From Luteolibacter rhizosphaerae (GTDB lineage: Bacteria; Verrucomicrobiota; Verrucomicrobiia; Verrucomicrobiales; Akkermansiaceae), in the NCBI RefSeq assembly GCF_025950095.1, contig NZ_JAPDDR010000003.1, positions 124,001 through 188,000 of the forward strand: 64,000 bases of DNA. The letters are read 5' to 3'. How positions within the stretch are numbered: the stretch's first letter is position 1; each line of letters begins with the position of its first letter. Positions 9,187-17,795 of the stretch are shown piece by piece. The position numbers and the translations under genes were made by a program. The notes under the pieces are model-generated. The model was not told the DNA's origin. It did not search any database and saw only the letters and a list, made by a program, of their open reading frames with translations.

Positions 9187-10620
9187 ATGAAGCCCCTGTT
9201 TGCCCTCATCCCTCTGGCACTCTGTATGAACTTGCACGCGGCCATCGGCGAATGGCGCGTGCTCAAAGACGGTGAGGGCGGCCAGATCCGTGCCCGCTTC
9301 GAAGGCCTGAAGGACGACCGCTACCTGCTGCGCCGCGAGGCGGACGGCAAATTGTTCGAGGTGGCTCCGGGGATGCTGATGGGCGAGGACCGCACGAGCT
9401 TCGACGCGCAGGCCAAGCAGCTTTCGGAAGAATTGGGCAAGCTGAGCAAGATGGCGGGCTACCCGCTTTTCTCTGGCACCCCCTTTGAGGTGCGGAAGGC
9501 GGACGAGATCGCATCGGCGCTGCGACTCGGCCTTGAATCGCGGACGAAGCACAGCGCGAGCTGGCGTGCCTACACCGGCGATTCCTACAAGCTTTTCGGC
9601 GCCCGGCCTTACTCGGTGGCGCTCTATGCCGCGGAAGACGGCAATGCCTCGGTGCTGTCCGCCGTGTATGCGAACAAGGGTGACTTCAAGAGCACCATGG
9701 GCCAGGGCGAGCAGCACTTCGAAGGGAAGAGCGAGGCCGACGAAGCCAGCTTGGCGAAGGCGATGGAAGCCGACGAGAAGGCGGTGCTGGCAAGCATCAC
9801 CGAAGTCCTCGGCGAGCCGACGACGCAGCGCTTCGGTGATTCCCGCAAGACCCGCCGCAAGGTGATGCGCTGGGACTGGAACGGCCACTCGCTGATCCTC
9901 TCCAGCCAGGAGGGCGAGTACGTTTCCCTTTCCATCGTGCCGCTGGAGCTGGCCGATGCCGGTGGCAAGACCGCGAAGGTGAAGGACGGCGACATCCGCA
10001 AGCGCCTGGAGCAGGACGTGGTGAAGAAGCCGAACGGCGACGTGTATCTGGGCCAGGTGCCGATGGTGAACCAAGGGCCGAAGGGCTACTGCGTGCCCGC
10101 GACCTTCGAGCGCGCAATGCGCACGGCGGGAATCGAGGCGGACATGTATGTGCTCGCGATGATCGGCAAAAGCGGCATGGGCGGCGGCACGGTGGTGGAA
10201 TTCCTGCTGGATGAAGTGCGCCAGATGGTCCGCAACAAGGGCCGCCGCACGAAGGACGAGCGCGTGAAGGAACTGCGCGTGCGCGACGTGAAGGGCTACA
10301 TCGACAAGGGCATCCCGGTGATGTGGACGATGCGCTCGCTGAAGCAATACAACGAGACCGCCAACGGCAACACGGCCCGGCGCAACCGGGTGACGGATTG
10401 GGCGGCATGGGCCACCGAGATCGCCGAGAAGGCGGATCTGGTGACCAAGCAGGAATCCGAGAACGAGGCCTACCACATCTGCATGATCGTGGGCTACAAC
10501 GAGGCGACGAACGAACTGGCCGTGTCCGATTCCTGGGGTGCGAGCTACGAGCGCCGCTGGGTGCCTGCTTCGGTGGCGAACTGGGCCAGCTCCGGCGGTC
10601 TATTCATGATCCTGCCCTGA
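9187..10620 (+). CDS. Secreted C39-like (papain-fold) cysteine peptidase family protein
   Basis: The 477-residue protein has a short signal peptide (about 1-19, ending LHAA). Its first 280 residues are lineage-specific, starting with an SLA1-homology-like stretch (WRVLKDGEGGQIRARFEGLKDD). The C-terminal 190 residues look like a C39-like peptidase. NQGPKGYC at 295-302 supplies the oxyanion Gln296 and nucleophile Cys302, His430 sits in AYHICMIVGY, and Asp448 in SDSWG. All three catalytic positions are intact, so it is probably an active thiol peptidase outside the cytoplasm. No ABC transporter or bacteriocin-like peptide lies nearby, so a role in leader-peptide processing is not supported. It is monocistronic and ends in a strong terminator. 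Confidence 0.75.
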   Translation: MKPLFALIPLALCMNLHAAIGEWRVLKDGEGGQIRARFEGLKDDRYLLRREADGKLFEVAPGMLMGEDRTSFDAQAKQLSEELGKLSKMAGYPLFSGTPFEVRKADEIASALRLGLESRTKHSASWRAYTGDSYKLFGARPYSVALYAAEDGNASVLSAVYANKGDFKSTMGQGEQHFEGKSEADEASLAKAMEADEKAVLASITEVLGEPTTQRFGDSRKTRRKVMRWDWNGHSLILSSQEGEYVSLSIVPLELADAGGKTAKVKDGDIRKRLEQDVVKKPNGDVYLGQVPMVNQGPKGYCVPATFERAMRTAGIEADMYVLAMIGKSGMGGGTVVEFLLDEVRQMVRNKGRRTKDERVKELRVRDVKGYIDKGIPVMWTMRSLKQYNETANGNTARRNRVTDWAAWATEIAEKADLVTKQESENEAYHICMIVGYNEATNELAVSDSWGASYERRWVPASVANWASSGGLFMILP

Positions 10621-10647
10621 GACGCGGGAGATTTCCTTGGTTGTTGC

Positions 10648-10677
10648 AAACCCCGGGGGCAAGTCCCTCCGGGGTTT
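10648..10677 (+). terminator. Intrinsic terminator after the C39-like peptidase gene
   Basis: Bases 10648-10659 pair with 10666-10677 in a 12-bp GC-rich stem (one G-U pair) with a 6-base loop, and a T-run (10675-10679) closes the structure. It lies 28 bp after the stop codon. Confidence 0.85.
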
Positions 10678-10693
10678 TTCGTTTCTGCACGGA

Positions 10694-11011
10694 CTAAGCC
10701 TGATCCCGTTTGCGGGTCCTGATCTCTTCGCGGATCGACGACGGAGCGCGGCGGCCGTCAAGGATCGCCACCACAATCACTTCATTCCGATCAAGGATGT
10801 CATAGTAGATGGCATGAGGGAAATCCTTCACCAGCACCTTGTGGAAGCCATGCCTCTTGCCGTGAAAGCCGTGCAATCGTTCCAAGCGCCGCAGTTGCCG
10901 GAACACTGCATTGAACAAGAGGTCCCCGGCACCGGGTTCTTGTAGATCATAGAATTCGACCGCGGTTGCGAGATCCTCCCCGGCTTGGCGGGTCAGCCGA
11001 ACGGACTTCAT
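10694..11011 (-). CDS. RelE/ParE-superfamily toxin
   Basis: This 105-residue protein has the length and pattern of RelE/ParE toxins: an N-terminal TRQAGEDLATAVEFYD helix, a central RRLERLHGFHGKRHGFHKVLV segment, and the strand pair AIYYDILDRNEVIVVAILDGRR. Members either cleave mRNA on the ribosome (RelE) or inhibit gyrase (ParE); the sequence alone does not decide which. It is the second gene of a minus-strand pair. Its ATG overlaps the stop of the upstream antitoxin gene (11008-11011), indicating translational coupling. Confidence 0.85.
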   Translation of the reverse strand: MKSVRLTRQAGEDLATAVEFYDLQEPGAGDLLFNAVFRQLRRLERLHGFHGKRHGFHKVLVKDFPHAIYYDILDRNEVIVVAILDGRRAPSSIREEIRTRKRDQA

Positions 11012-11214
11012 TTCTTCCTCGCCCGATGGCGGGCTTCCACTTCCTCCAAGCTCAGGAGCTGCACCTGTCCACTCTCCAAGTCATCGCGTCTCTGCCGGAG
11101 CAGGGGCTCCACCCAAGAGGCTTCCTCTCCCTCTTCCAGCGATTCTTGGAGCCACTCGAGCGTCTGCCACTTCTCCTCGCGGCTCAACCGTGCGATTTCC
11201 TCCCGGGTGATCAT
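11008..11214 (-). CDS. Antitoxin of the RelE/ParE module (addiction-module component type)
   Basis: This 68-residue acidic protein starts MITREEIARLSREEKWQTLEWLQESL, which matches the small antitoxin family found beside RelE/ParE toxins (addiction module component, PF09720-like), and ends in a basic tail. It precedes the toxin and shares four bases with it. Antitoxins of this kind bind and neutralise the toxin and usually repress their own promoter. That promoter would lie in 11215-11334, a gap shared with the divergent EamA gene. Confidence 0.8.
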   Translation of the reverse strand: MITREEIARLSREEKWQTLEWLQESLEEGEEASWVEPLLRQRRDDLESGQVQLLSLEEVEARHRARKK

Positions 11215-11334
11215 GGCGGCATGCTAGCCCGCTGCATGACCTCCTTCAAGGAGCGATCGGGCACGCAATCCGTGGAGGATCAGCCGAGTTTTCGCAGGTG
11301 ACAGCGGCAGCCGGAGGGGCAGACTCCGCGCCCC

Positions 11335-12237
11335 GTGAACCCGGACCCGATCGCCACCCGCAAGCCGCTCGATGGCTTCAGCATCGCCTCGATGGTGGGG
11401 CTGTGCGTGATCTGGGGATTCCAGCAAGTGGCCATCAAGGCTGCGGCACCGGACATGAGCCCGGTGCTGCAGGTGGGCATCCGCTCGGCGGGTGCGGCGC
11501 TGTTGGTGCTGGCGCTGATGCTGGTGCGTCGGGAGAACCTCTCTCTGCGTGATGGCACGCTGATGCCGGGGCTGCTGGTCGGCCTGCTCTTCGGCGGCGA
11601 GTTCATGGCGGTCTCGATGGGGCTGAACTTCACGACGGCAGGACACATGGCGGTGTTCCTCTACACCGCGCCGATTTTCACGGTGCTTGGGATCCCCTTC
11701 CTCTCGCGGGAGGAGCGGATGAACCGCAAGCAGTGGCTGGGTGCGGGCGTGGCCTTCGCCGGGGTGGCGATGGCGTTCTCGGGCAGCTTCTTCGGGCCGA
11801 ACGGGAAAAACATGCTGCTGGGCGATGCGCTGGGAATCCTGGGCGGGATCCTATGGGCTGCGACGACGCTGGTGATCCGAGGCAGCCGGCTCTCCGAGAC
11901 ACCGGCGACCAAGACGCTGCTCTATCAGCTGGCGGGGGCCGGGCTCATGCTACCGGCCTATGCGTGGCTCAGCGGGAAGATGGGTGCGGTGACCTGGACG
12001 CCGCGGCTCGGGGCCAACCTGGTCTTCCAGACGGTGGTGGTAGCCTTCGCAAGCTACCTGTATTGGTTCTGGCTGCTGCGGAAGTATCTGGCCTCGCGGC
12101 TCTCGGTATTCTCGTTCCTGACGCCGATGTTCGGGATCACCTTCGGAGTGCTGATCCTGAAGGAGCCGCTGGACCCGCGATTCGTGATCGGGGCGCTGCT
12201 GGTGCTGACGGGGATCACGATCGTGAACCGGAGGTAG
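11335..12237 (+). CDS. DMT-superfamily (EamA) inner-membrane transporter
   Basis: The 300-residue protein shows about ten hydrophobic segments arranged as two EamA repeats (about 15-145 and 160-298). Typical first-helix and loop sequences are SIASMVGLCVIWGFQQVAIK and RSAGAALLVLALMLVRR, and it ends LKEPLDPRFVIGALLVLTGITIVNRR. EamA proteins mostly export metabolites such as amino acids or pigments; the substrate cannot be predicted. The start is a GTG at 11335. A purine-rich GGAGGGG lies about 15 bases upstream, a little far for a ribosome binding site. It is divergent from the toxin-antitoxin pair and convergent with the next gene. Confidence 0.85.
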   Translation: MNPDPIATRKPLDGFSIASMVGLCVIWGFQQVAIKAAAPDMSPVLQVGIRSAGAALLVLALMLVRRENLSLRDGTLMPGLLVGLLFGGEFMAVSMGLNFTTAGHMAVFLYTAPIFTVLGIPFLSREERMNRKQWLGAGVAFAGVAMAFSGSFFGPNGKNMLLGDALGILGGILWAATTLVIRGSRLSETPATKTLLYQLAGAGLMLPAYAWLSGKMGAVTWTPRLGANLVFQTVVVAFASYLYWFWLLRKYLASRLSVFSFLTPMFGITFGVLILKEPLDPRFVIGALLVLTGITIVNRR

Positions 12238-12273
12238 GTCCTATCGGAAGTTAGCGCTCCCGGAAAAGATCTC

Positions 12274-13536
12274 TCAAACCTCAATCTTCCAAGGCGAGCG
12301 CATGGGCTGGTTGATCAGCTTGTTGGCGTCCGCGTCGTCGAACTTGAGGGTCTTGGGGTCGAACTTGAGGCTCTTGTTCAGGCGATGGGCGGTGACGCCC
12401 ATGTTCACCATGGTGCAGGACCAGAAGCCGTTCCGTTCGTTCAGGGCGAACTTCTTGCGGGTGCGGACGCTCTCGTGGAAGTCGGTGATGACGGGCTCGG
12501 GATCCTTGAGCTCGTCGAGCTTCTTGGCGAGGTCCGGGATGCTGGACTCGAAGCCCTTGGTGATCCAGCCCTTCGGGCCTTCGATGTACTTGGCCTCCTT
12601 GTCCTTGTTGGCGCCATCGAGAACGATCTTGCAGCCGTCCGCATAGGTGAACTCGATGCGGCGCCAAGTGCCGATGGCATCGGCATCCTGCGGGTCGGCA
12701 TCGATCTCCACGGAGATCGGCGCGGTATCGTCCTTACCCAGGATGTATTGGGCGGGATCGAGGTAGTGCTGGCCCATGTCGCCAAGGCCGCCGCCATCGT
12801 AATCCCAGTAACCGCGGAAGGAGGCGTGGGTGCGGTGGGCGCTGTAAGGTTTCTTGGGCGCGGGGCCGAGCCAGAAGTCGTAATCGAAGCCTTCCGGCAC
12901 GGGTTGCTCGGGCAGGTTGGTCTTACCGGTCCAGATGCCGAGCTTCCAATCGAAACCGGTGACACCGGAGACGGTGATCTTGAGCGGCCAGCCTAACAGA
13001 TCGTGCATGGCGGCTTTCTTGATCTGCTTCACCGGCACGCCCATGCCGTAGAAGTTATCCTGGAAGCGGAACCAAGTGTTCAGGCGGAAGACGCGGTCGT
13101 ACTTCTCCACCGCCTTCACCATGGCGATGCCTTCGCCGATGGTGCGGCTCATCGGCTTCTCGCACCACACGTCCTTCCCGGACTTCGCGGCCTCGATGGC
13201 CATGAGGGCATGCCAATGCGGCGGGGTAGCGACGTGGATGACATCGATATCCTTGCGCTGCAGGACCTCGCGGAAGTCGTGATAGCCTTTCACGCCCTTG
13301 GCCTCGCCGCCGGAGTCTTTCATGCGCTGGGCGAGGTGGCCCTTGTCCACATCGCAAAGTGCAAGCAACTTGCCAGGCATCGGCAGATGGGAAGCGGAGA
13401 TGCCGCCACAACCGATGATCGCCTTGGTGATTTCTTCCGAAGGCGGCGTCTGCCCTGCCAAACCGAGCACACGGCTCGGCACGATCTGGATGGTCGCGAG
13501 GGCGGCGAGGGACTTGAGCGTGTGACGGCGGTTCAT
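12274..13536 (-). CDS. Gfo/Idh/MocA-family oxidoreductase with twin-arginine-like leader
   Basis: The 420-residue NAD(P)-dependent oxidoreductase has a leader MNRRHTLKSLAALATIQIVPS resembling a twin-arginine signal. The nucleotide-binding turn is IIGCGGISASHLP (about 41-53), and the diagnostic EKP motif (VWCEKPMSRT) follows in the Rossmann domain. The C-terminal half carries GGGLGDMGQHYLDPAQYIL, typical of the family's catalytic sheet. Members oxidise sugars or inositols; export with bound cofactor would place it in the periplasm. It lies 38 bp downstream of the MFS transporter gene on the same strand, probably in one operon, suggesting a link between uptake and oxidation of one sugar or nucleoside class. 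Confidence 0.88.
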   Translation of the reverse strand: MNRRHTLKSLAALATIQIVPSRVLGLAGQTPPSEEITKAIIGCGGISASHLPMPGKLLALCDVDKGHLAQRMKDSGGEAKGVKGYHDFREVLQRKDIDVIHVATPPHWHALMAIEAAKSGKDVWCEKPMSRTIGEGIAMVKAVEKYDRVFRLNTWFRFQDNFYGMGVPVKQIKKAAMHDLLGWPLKITVSGVTGFDWKLGIWTGKTNLPEQPVPEGFDYDFWLGPAPKKPYSAHRTHASFRGYWDYDGGGLGDMGQHYLDPAQYILGKDDTAPISVEIDADPQDADAIGTWRRIEFTYADGCKIVLDGANKDKEAKYIEGPKGWITKGFESSIPDLAKKLDELKDPEPVITDFHESVRTRKKFALNERNGFWSCTMVNMGVTAHRLNKSLKFDPKTLKFDDADANKLINQPMRSPWKIEV

Positions 13537-13574
13537 GGGTTTACTCGGTTCCAGGCTACTACGTGCGAAACCAG

Positions 13575-14966
13575 TTAGTGTTTCGCATCCTCGCCATCGG
13601 CGGACTTATCCCAGAAGCCGAGGAAGAAGATGATGGCGATCACGGCGGCCATGCCGGCAGGGAAGATCCAGTAGTTCTTCCAATCGCCGAGGACCTTCGC
13701 GACGAGGGCGGAATCGATGCCGGCGGGGTAAGCCTTCCCGAACATACCGGCGAGACTCTCGAAGAAGCTCGGGGTGGCGGTGCCGGAGAGTCCCTTGATC
13801 TGCTCGATGAGCTGCGGGTGCTCGGCCGGAGCGGCACCATAGGCGCCGAGGGTGTTCGGCAACTTGGCCTCCGTGAGCGGGAAGTTCTGGCCGAAAGCCA
13901 TGCGGAAGCCGAAGAACATACCAAGGCCTTGGGTGAGGAAGACCAGCAGCGACTGGGCCTGACCGCGGATCTCGGCGGGAGCCTTCTTGTCGGTATAGAT
14001 GAAGCCGGTGACGAAGAAGAAGTCGTAGCAGATGCCGTGAAGGGCGACGCCGGCGAGAAGCATCCAAGCGACCTGATCCGGTGCGCCGAAGGCGAAGAGG
14101 GCGTAGCGGGCCACCCAGGAGAGCATGCCGATGAGAAGCATCATCTTCACCCCGAGCTTCCGGAAGAAGAAGGGGATGAGGAGCATGAAGACGATCTCGG
14201 ACATCTGGCCAAGGGTCATGGTGGAAGCGGCTTGCTTGAAGCCGGCGGCACCGAGGTAGGCGGAGGTCTGACCGTAGTAATAGGCCAGCGGAATGCAGAT
14301 CAGCATCGAGCAAAGCGCGAAGACCAGGAAGGGCGGGTTCTTCAGCAGCTTGAAGGCATCCACCATCAGCAGCGAGCCGAGATCGAGCGGCTTACCCTTC
14401 GCGGGGGGCGGGGTGTGCGGCAGGGTGAAGCTGTAGAGGCCAAGCGCGAGGCTGGAGGCAGCGCCAAGCCAGAAGATATTCAGAGAGGCGGACCAGCCGA
14501 CTGCGCCGACGGTGAGGCCGGCTACGATCCAACCGATGGTGCCCCAGACACGGGCCTTCGGGAAATCCTCCTGACGGAGATGGGTGAAGGTGATCGTGTT
14601 CCCCAAACCGAGAGTCGGCATGTAGCAGAGCATGTAGCCGATCATCAGCCAGACCATGAGGTCGCCCTTGGCAGCGCCTTGCGGGGCAATGACAGCGACG
14701 GCAGCGACGAGAATACCGCCGATGATCATGAGCACGCCCATAACCCGCTCCGAGGAGAACAGGCGGTCAGCAATCAGGCCTAGGAAGAGAGGGGCGAAGA
14801 TCGCACCGATGGGCGCGCTCTCATAGGCACGACCGATGAAGTCCCCGAGCCCGTTCCCGCCCATGGCCAGAGCAAGAGTGGCGAACCACGATCCCCAGGC
14901 AAAGAACTGAAGAAACATCATCACCGAAAGGCGAGGCAGGGCGGAGGGTGGAGCAGCTTTGTCCAT
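13575..14966 (-). CDS. MFS transporter, nucleoside:H+ symporter (NupG/XapB) type
   Basis: The 463-residue membrane protein has about twelve transmembrane segments. It starts LSVMMFLQFFAWGSWFATLALAM and has the loop YESAPIGAIFAPLFLGLIADR typical of the nucleoside:H+ symporter family. TFTHLRQEDFPKARVWGTIGWIVAG is another family hallmark. In this phylum such transporters often sit beside Gfo/Idh/MocA genes and may carry sugars rather than nucleosides, so the substrate is open. It is the first gene of a two-gene minus-strand operon. The 179-bp gap to the divergent gene at 15146 holds the two promoters. Confidence 0.88.
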   Translation of the reverse strand: MDKAAPPSALPRLSVMMFLQFFAWGSWFATLALAMGGNGLGDFIGRAYESAPIGAIFAPLFLGLIADRLFSSERVMGVLMIIGGILVAAVAVIAPQGAAKGDLMVWLMIGYMLCYMPTLGLGNTITFTHLRQEDFPKARVWGTIGWIVAGLTVGAVGWSASLNIFWLGAASSLALGLYSFTLPHTPPPAKGKPLDLGSLLMVDAFKLLKNPPFLVFALCSMLICIPLAYYYGQTSAYLGAAGFKQAASTMTLGQMSEIVFMLLIPFFFRKLGVKMMLLIGMLSWVARYALFAFGAPDQVAWMLLAGVALHGICYDFFFVTGFIYTDKKAPAEIRGQAQSLLVFLTQGLGMFFGFRMAFGQNFPLTEAKLPNTLGAYGAAPAEHPQLIEQIKGLSGTATPSFFESLAGMFGKAYPAGIDSALVAKVLGDWKNYWIFPAGMAAVIAIIFFLGFWDKSADGEDAKH

Positions 14967-15145
14967 AGATGGAGGGGAGACTCGACGAGAGGCTGAGGGA
15001 ACGGCAAGCTAGAAGCACGGTCAATTCGGCTTGATTCGTCCGATTCTCTCATGAAAATCGGTCTAAACTGAAATTTACACCCGGATCGCGAAAGTCCGCA
15101 TGGGAAATCGCGTATCCCCGTTCCGTTCAAAACCAAGCATCCGTC

Positions 15146-16438
15146 ATGAATTCACCATCCCTATCCCGTCGCCATGTTCTCGCGGGCTCTGTCGTGACCG
15201 CGGCAGTGGCCGGCTTCCCGAACCTCTTGCTGGGCCAAGGCGCGAATACCCAAAAGCTGAAGATCGGTCTGATCGGCTGCGGCGGTCGCGGCACCGGAGC
15301 GGCGGAGCAGGCGCTGAATGCGGACCCGAACGTGGTCCTGTGGGCGGTGGGCGATGCCTTCCCGGAAGCGATCACCGGCAGCTTGAACGGCCTGAAGGGC
15401 TTCGGCGCGAAGGTGGACGTGGGCGACCGCAAGTTCGCCGGGCTGGACGCTTATCAGAAGGTGATCGAGAGCGGTGTGGACGTGGTGCTGCTGGGAGCGC
15501 CTCCGGGATTCCGCCCGCAGCACCTGCGCGCGGCGGTGGAGGCGGGCAAGCACGTCTTCGCCGAGAAGCCGATGGCGATCGACGTGGCCGGCGTGAAGTC
15601 GGTGCTGGAATCCGCCAAGCTGGCGAAGGAGAAGGGTGTGGCCATCCAGCACGGCTACTGCTGGCGCTTCGCCCCGGGCGTGCGCGAACTCTACTCGAAG
15701 ATCACCTCCGGCGAGCTGGGCAAGGTCTACTCGATCTACGGCACCTACATGGGCAGCCCGCCGAAGCCGCTGCAGCCGGGGATGAAGAAGCCGGACGGCA
15801 TGGGAGACGTGGAGTGGCAGTTGCGCTGGTGGACGAATTTCGAGTGGACCAGCGGCGGACCGCTGCTGGAGCAGGCGATCCACACGGTGGACAAGATCGC
15901 CTGGGCGATGGGCGATGTGGCCCCGATCGCGGCGGTGGCCAACGGTGGCCGCGCCTACCGCACGGATGCAGGCAACGTGTACGACCACTACAACATCGCT
16001 TACGAGTATCCCGGCGGCGTGATCGCCCATCTGGGCGAGCGCCAGTATCTGGGCTGCCACACCGAGGTGATCGACCGCATTTACTGTGAGAAGGGCACGG
16101 CGATCGCGCCGAACACGCCGATGGTGATGGGCTTGGATGGCAAGAAGCGCGAGTGGATGTATCGCGCGCCCGCCGGAATGGAGCAGAACATGTATCAGGT
16201 CTGCCACAACGAGTTCTTCGCCGCGCTGCGCAAGGGCGAGATCATCAACACCGGCGAATACATGGCCAACAGCACCATGCTGGGGATCCTGGGCCGCGAA
16301 GCGGCGCACACGGGCCAGCGGATCACCTGGGATGCCCTCTGGGCCTCCAACCAGGACCAGGCTCCGGACACCCTGCAGATGGGCGATGCCTTCGCGGTGA
16401 CGCCGGTACCGGTGCCCGGCGTGCACAAGGTCGCCTGA
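15146..16438 (+). CDS. Gfo/Idh/MocA-family oxidoreductase with Tat signal
   Basis: The 430-residue protein has a clear twin-arginine leader (SLSRRHVLAGSVVTAAVAGFP), so it is probably exported folded with its cofactor. The Rossmann turn is IGLIGCGGRGTGAAEQAL, and the EKP motif is HVFAEKPMAIDV. The catalytic-sheet region contains WTSGGPLLEQAIHTVDKIAW. It is a distant paralogue of the oxidoreductase at 12274-13536 and divergent from the MFS/oxidoreductase operon, so the three may share regulation and a substrate class. The substrate is not predictable. It is followed by a hairpin and then the SUMF1-family gene. Confidence 0.9.
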   Translation: MNSPSLSRRHVLAGSVVTAAVAGFPNLLLGQGANTQKLKIGLIGCGGRGTGAAEQALNADPNVVLWAVGDAFPEAITGSLNGLKGFGAKVDVGDRKFAGLDAYQKVIESGVDVVLLGAPPGFRPQHLRAAVEAGKHVFAEKPMAIDVAGVKSVLESAKLAKEKGVAIQHGYCWRFAPGVRELYSKITSGELGKVYSIYGTYMGSPPKPLQPGMKKPDGMGDVEWQLRWWTNFEWTSGGPLLEQAIHTVDKIAWAMGDVAPIAAVANGGRAYRTDAGNVYDHYNIAYEYPGGVIAHLGERQYLGCHTEVIDRIYCEKGTAIAPNTPMVMGLDGKKREWMYRAPAGMEQNMYQVCHNEFFAALRKGEIINTGEYMANSTMLGILGREAAHTGQRITWDALWASNQDQAPDTLQMGDAFAVTPVPVPGVHKVA

Positions 16439-16468
16439 TCGATTGATATCCAGACCCGGTTTTCACCC

Positions 16469-16501
16469 AAGCGCGGACTGGACTCCATCCGGTCCGCGCT
16501 T
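16469..16501 (+). terminator. Probable terminator hairpin after the second oxidoreductase gene
   Basis: Bases 16470-16482 pair with 16488-16500 (13 bp including one T-G pair, 5-base loop), extended by an A-T pair at 16469/16501. The T-run afterwards is weak (TCATTCT), so termination may be partial. It sits 31 bp after the stop codon and before the next gene's start. Confidence 0.6.
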
Positions 16502-16518
16502 CATTCTACCCTGCCACG

Positions 16519-17670
16519 ATGAGCACCCGTTCGCTTCTCCTCCTCGCGCTGATCACGGCGCCGCATGTCCACGCTCAGACCGCGGCGCCGGAAGCCCCGG
16601 CCAAGCCCGCCGATCTACCAAGCCCGCAGTACTTCCCGGTGACGGAGAAGATCCACGCGCTGGTGAAGGCAAAGGGCGACGTGCCCGCGGACGCCGCGGC
16701 GATGAAGGCCTACACCGAGACGGTGCCGCAGGCGAAGGATGCGAAGTTCGACCTGGTGGCGATCCCGGGCGGCGAGTTCACGATCGGCTCGCCTGCGGGC
16801 GAGGCGGGTCGCAAGGAGAACGAAGGGCCGCAGGTGAAGGTAGCGGTGGATCCCTTCTGGATCGGCAAGTGCGAGATCACCTGGGACATTTACCGCGCCT
16901 TCATGGAAAACGGGAAGGCGCGCAACAAGGATGGCACCCTGAACCGCGACTCGAACATCGCGACGCCGGAAGCGCCCGAAGTGAAGGATGGCGAGACCTT
17001 GGTGGACGTGGTGAGCCAGCCGACACCGCCGTATGTGCCGATGCACTTCGAGATGGGTGAAGGCTATGGCGCGGGATGGCCCGCGATCGCGATGACCCAC
17101 CATGCGGCGAGCAAATTCTGCGAATGGCTGACGGCCCAGACGGGACACTACTACCGCCTGCCGACCGAGGCGGAGTGGGAGTATGCCTGCCGCGCGGGAA
17201 CGACCACGGCCTACAGCTTCGGCGATGATCCGGCGCAGCTCGACGAGTATGCGTGGAGCATGGCGAATGCGAGCTACACCTACCAGAAGGTGGGCCAGAA
17301 GAAGCCGAATGCCTGGGGCCTGTACGACATGCACGGGAATGTCTCCGAGTGGTGTCTGGATGCCTACGTGCCGGACGCTTACGCGAAATGGCAGGCGGGT
17401 GCGAAGAATCCATGGAACCCGGCGGTGAACCGCTATCCGCACGTCACACGCGGCGGACATTATTTCGATGGCGGTCCCGAGACGCTGCGCTCGGCAGCAC
17501 GGGTCCCTTCCGACCCGGCGTGGAAGATGATCGACCCACAGAACCCGAAATCGATCTGGTACTTCACGAGCGCACCGTGGGTGGGCTTCCGCGTGGTGCG
17601 GCCGATGACGGTGCCGGAGGTGAAGGAGATGCACCGGATGTGGAACACGGGTCCGGGGCCGAAGGAGTAG
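16519..17670 (+). CDS. SUMF1/formylglycine-generating-enzyme-fold protein lacking the catalytic cysteines
   Basis: The 383-residue exported protein (signal peptide about 1-20) carries a SUMF1/FGE-sulfatase fold from about 75 to the end. Landmarks are VAIPGGEFTIGSPAGE, the tract YYRLPTEAEWEYACRAG, NAWGLYDMHGNVSEWC and the C-terminal GFRVVRP. In true formylglycine-generating enzymes a cysteine pair lies near the RGGS motif. Here that region reads TRGGHYFDGGPETLRSAARV, with no cysteine. It is therefore probably not a sulfatase-activating enzyme but one of the many SUMF1-like proteins used for ligand binding or unknown chemistry. No sulfatase gene was seen in the window. Confidence 0.8.
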   Translation: MSTRSLLLLALITAPHVHAQTAAPEAPAKPADLPSPQYFPVTEKIHALVKAKGDVPADAAAMKAYTETVPQAKDAKFDLVAIPGGEFTIGSPAGEAGRKENEGPQVKVAVDPFWIGKCEITWDIYRAFMENGKARNKDGTLNRDSNIATPEAPEVKDGETLVDVVSQPTPPYVPMHFEMGEGYGAGWPAIAMTHHAASKFCEWLTAQTGHYYRLPTEAEWEYACRAGTTTAYSFGDDPAQLDEYAWSMANASYTYQKVGQKKPNAWGLYDMHGNVSEWCLDAYVPDAYAKWQAGAKNPWNPAVNRYPHVTRGGHYFDGGPETLRSAARVPSDPAWKMIDPQNPKSIWYFTSAPWVGFRVVRPMTVPEVKEMHRMWNTGPGPKE

Positions 17671-17795
17671 GGTTTCAAGGACGGGAAGATCGGTTTCCGC
17701 CTTGTGATGTAGAGGAACGTGAGGGTGACTTCTGCGGGCCGGAGGCTCCGCGCTCCCGGGCTTGAACCTTGGCGGTAGGGCGACATGATCGGCGC

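Noticed and set aside
9178-10476. 432-codon minus-strand frame opposite the C39-like peptidase
   Set aside because: His/Arg/Leu-rich antisense shadow; catalytic residues are on the plus strand.
13563-14783. 406-codon plus-strand frame opposite the MFS transporter
   Set aside because: Glu/Gly/His-rich translation, antisense to clear transmembrane helices.
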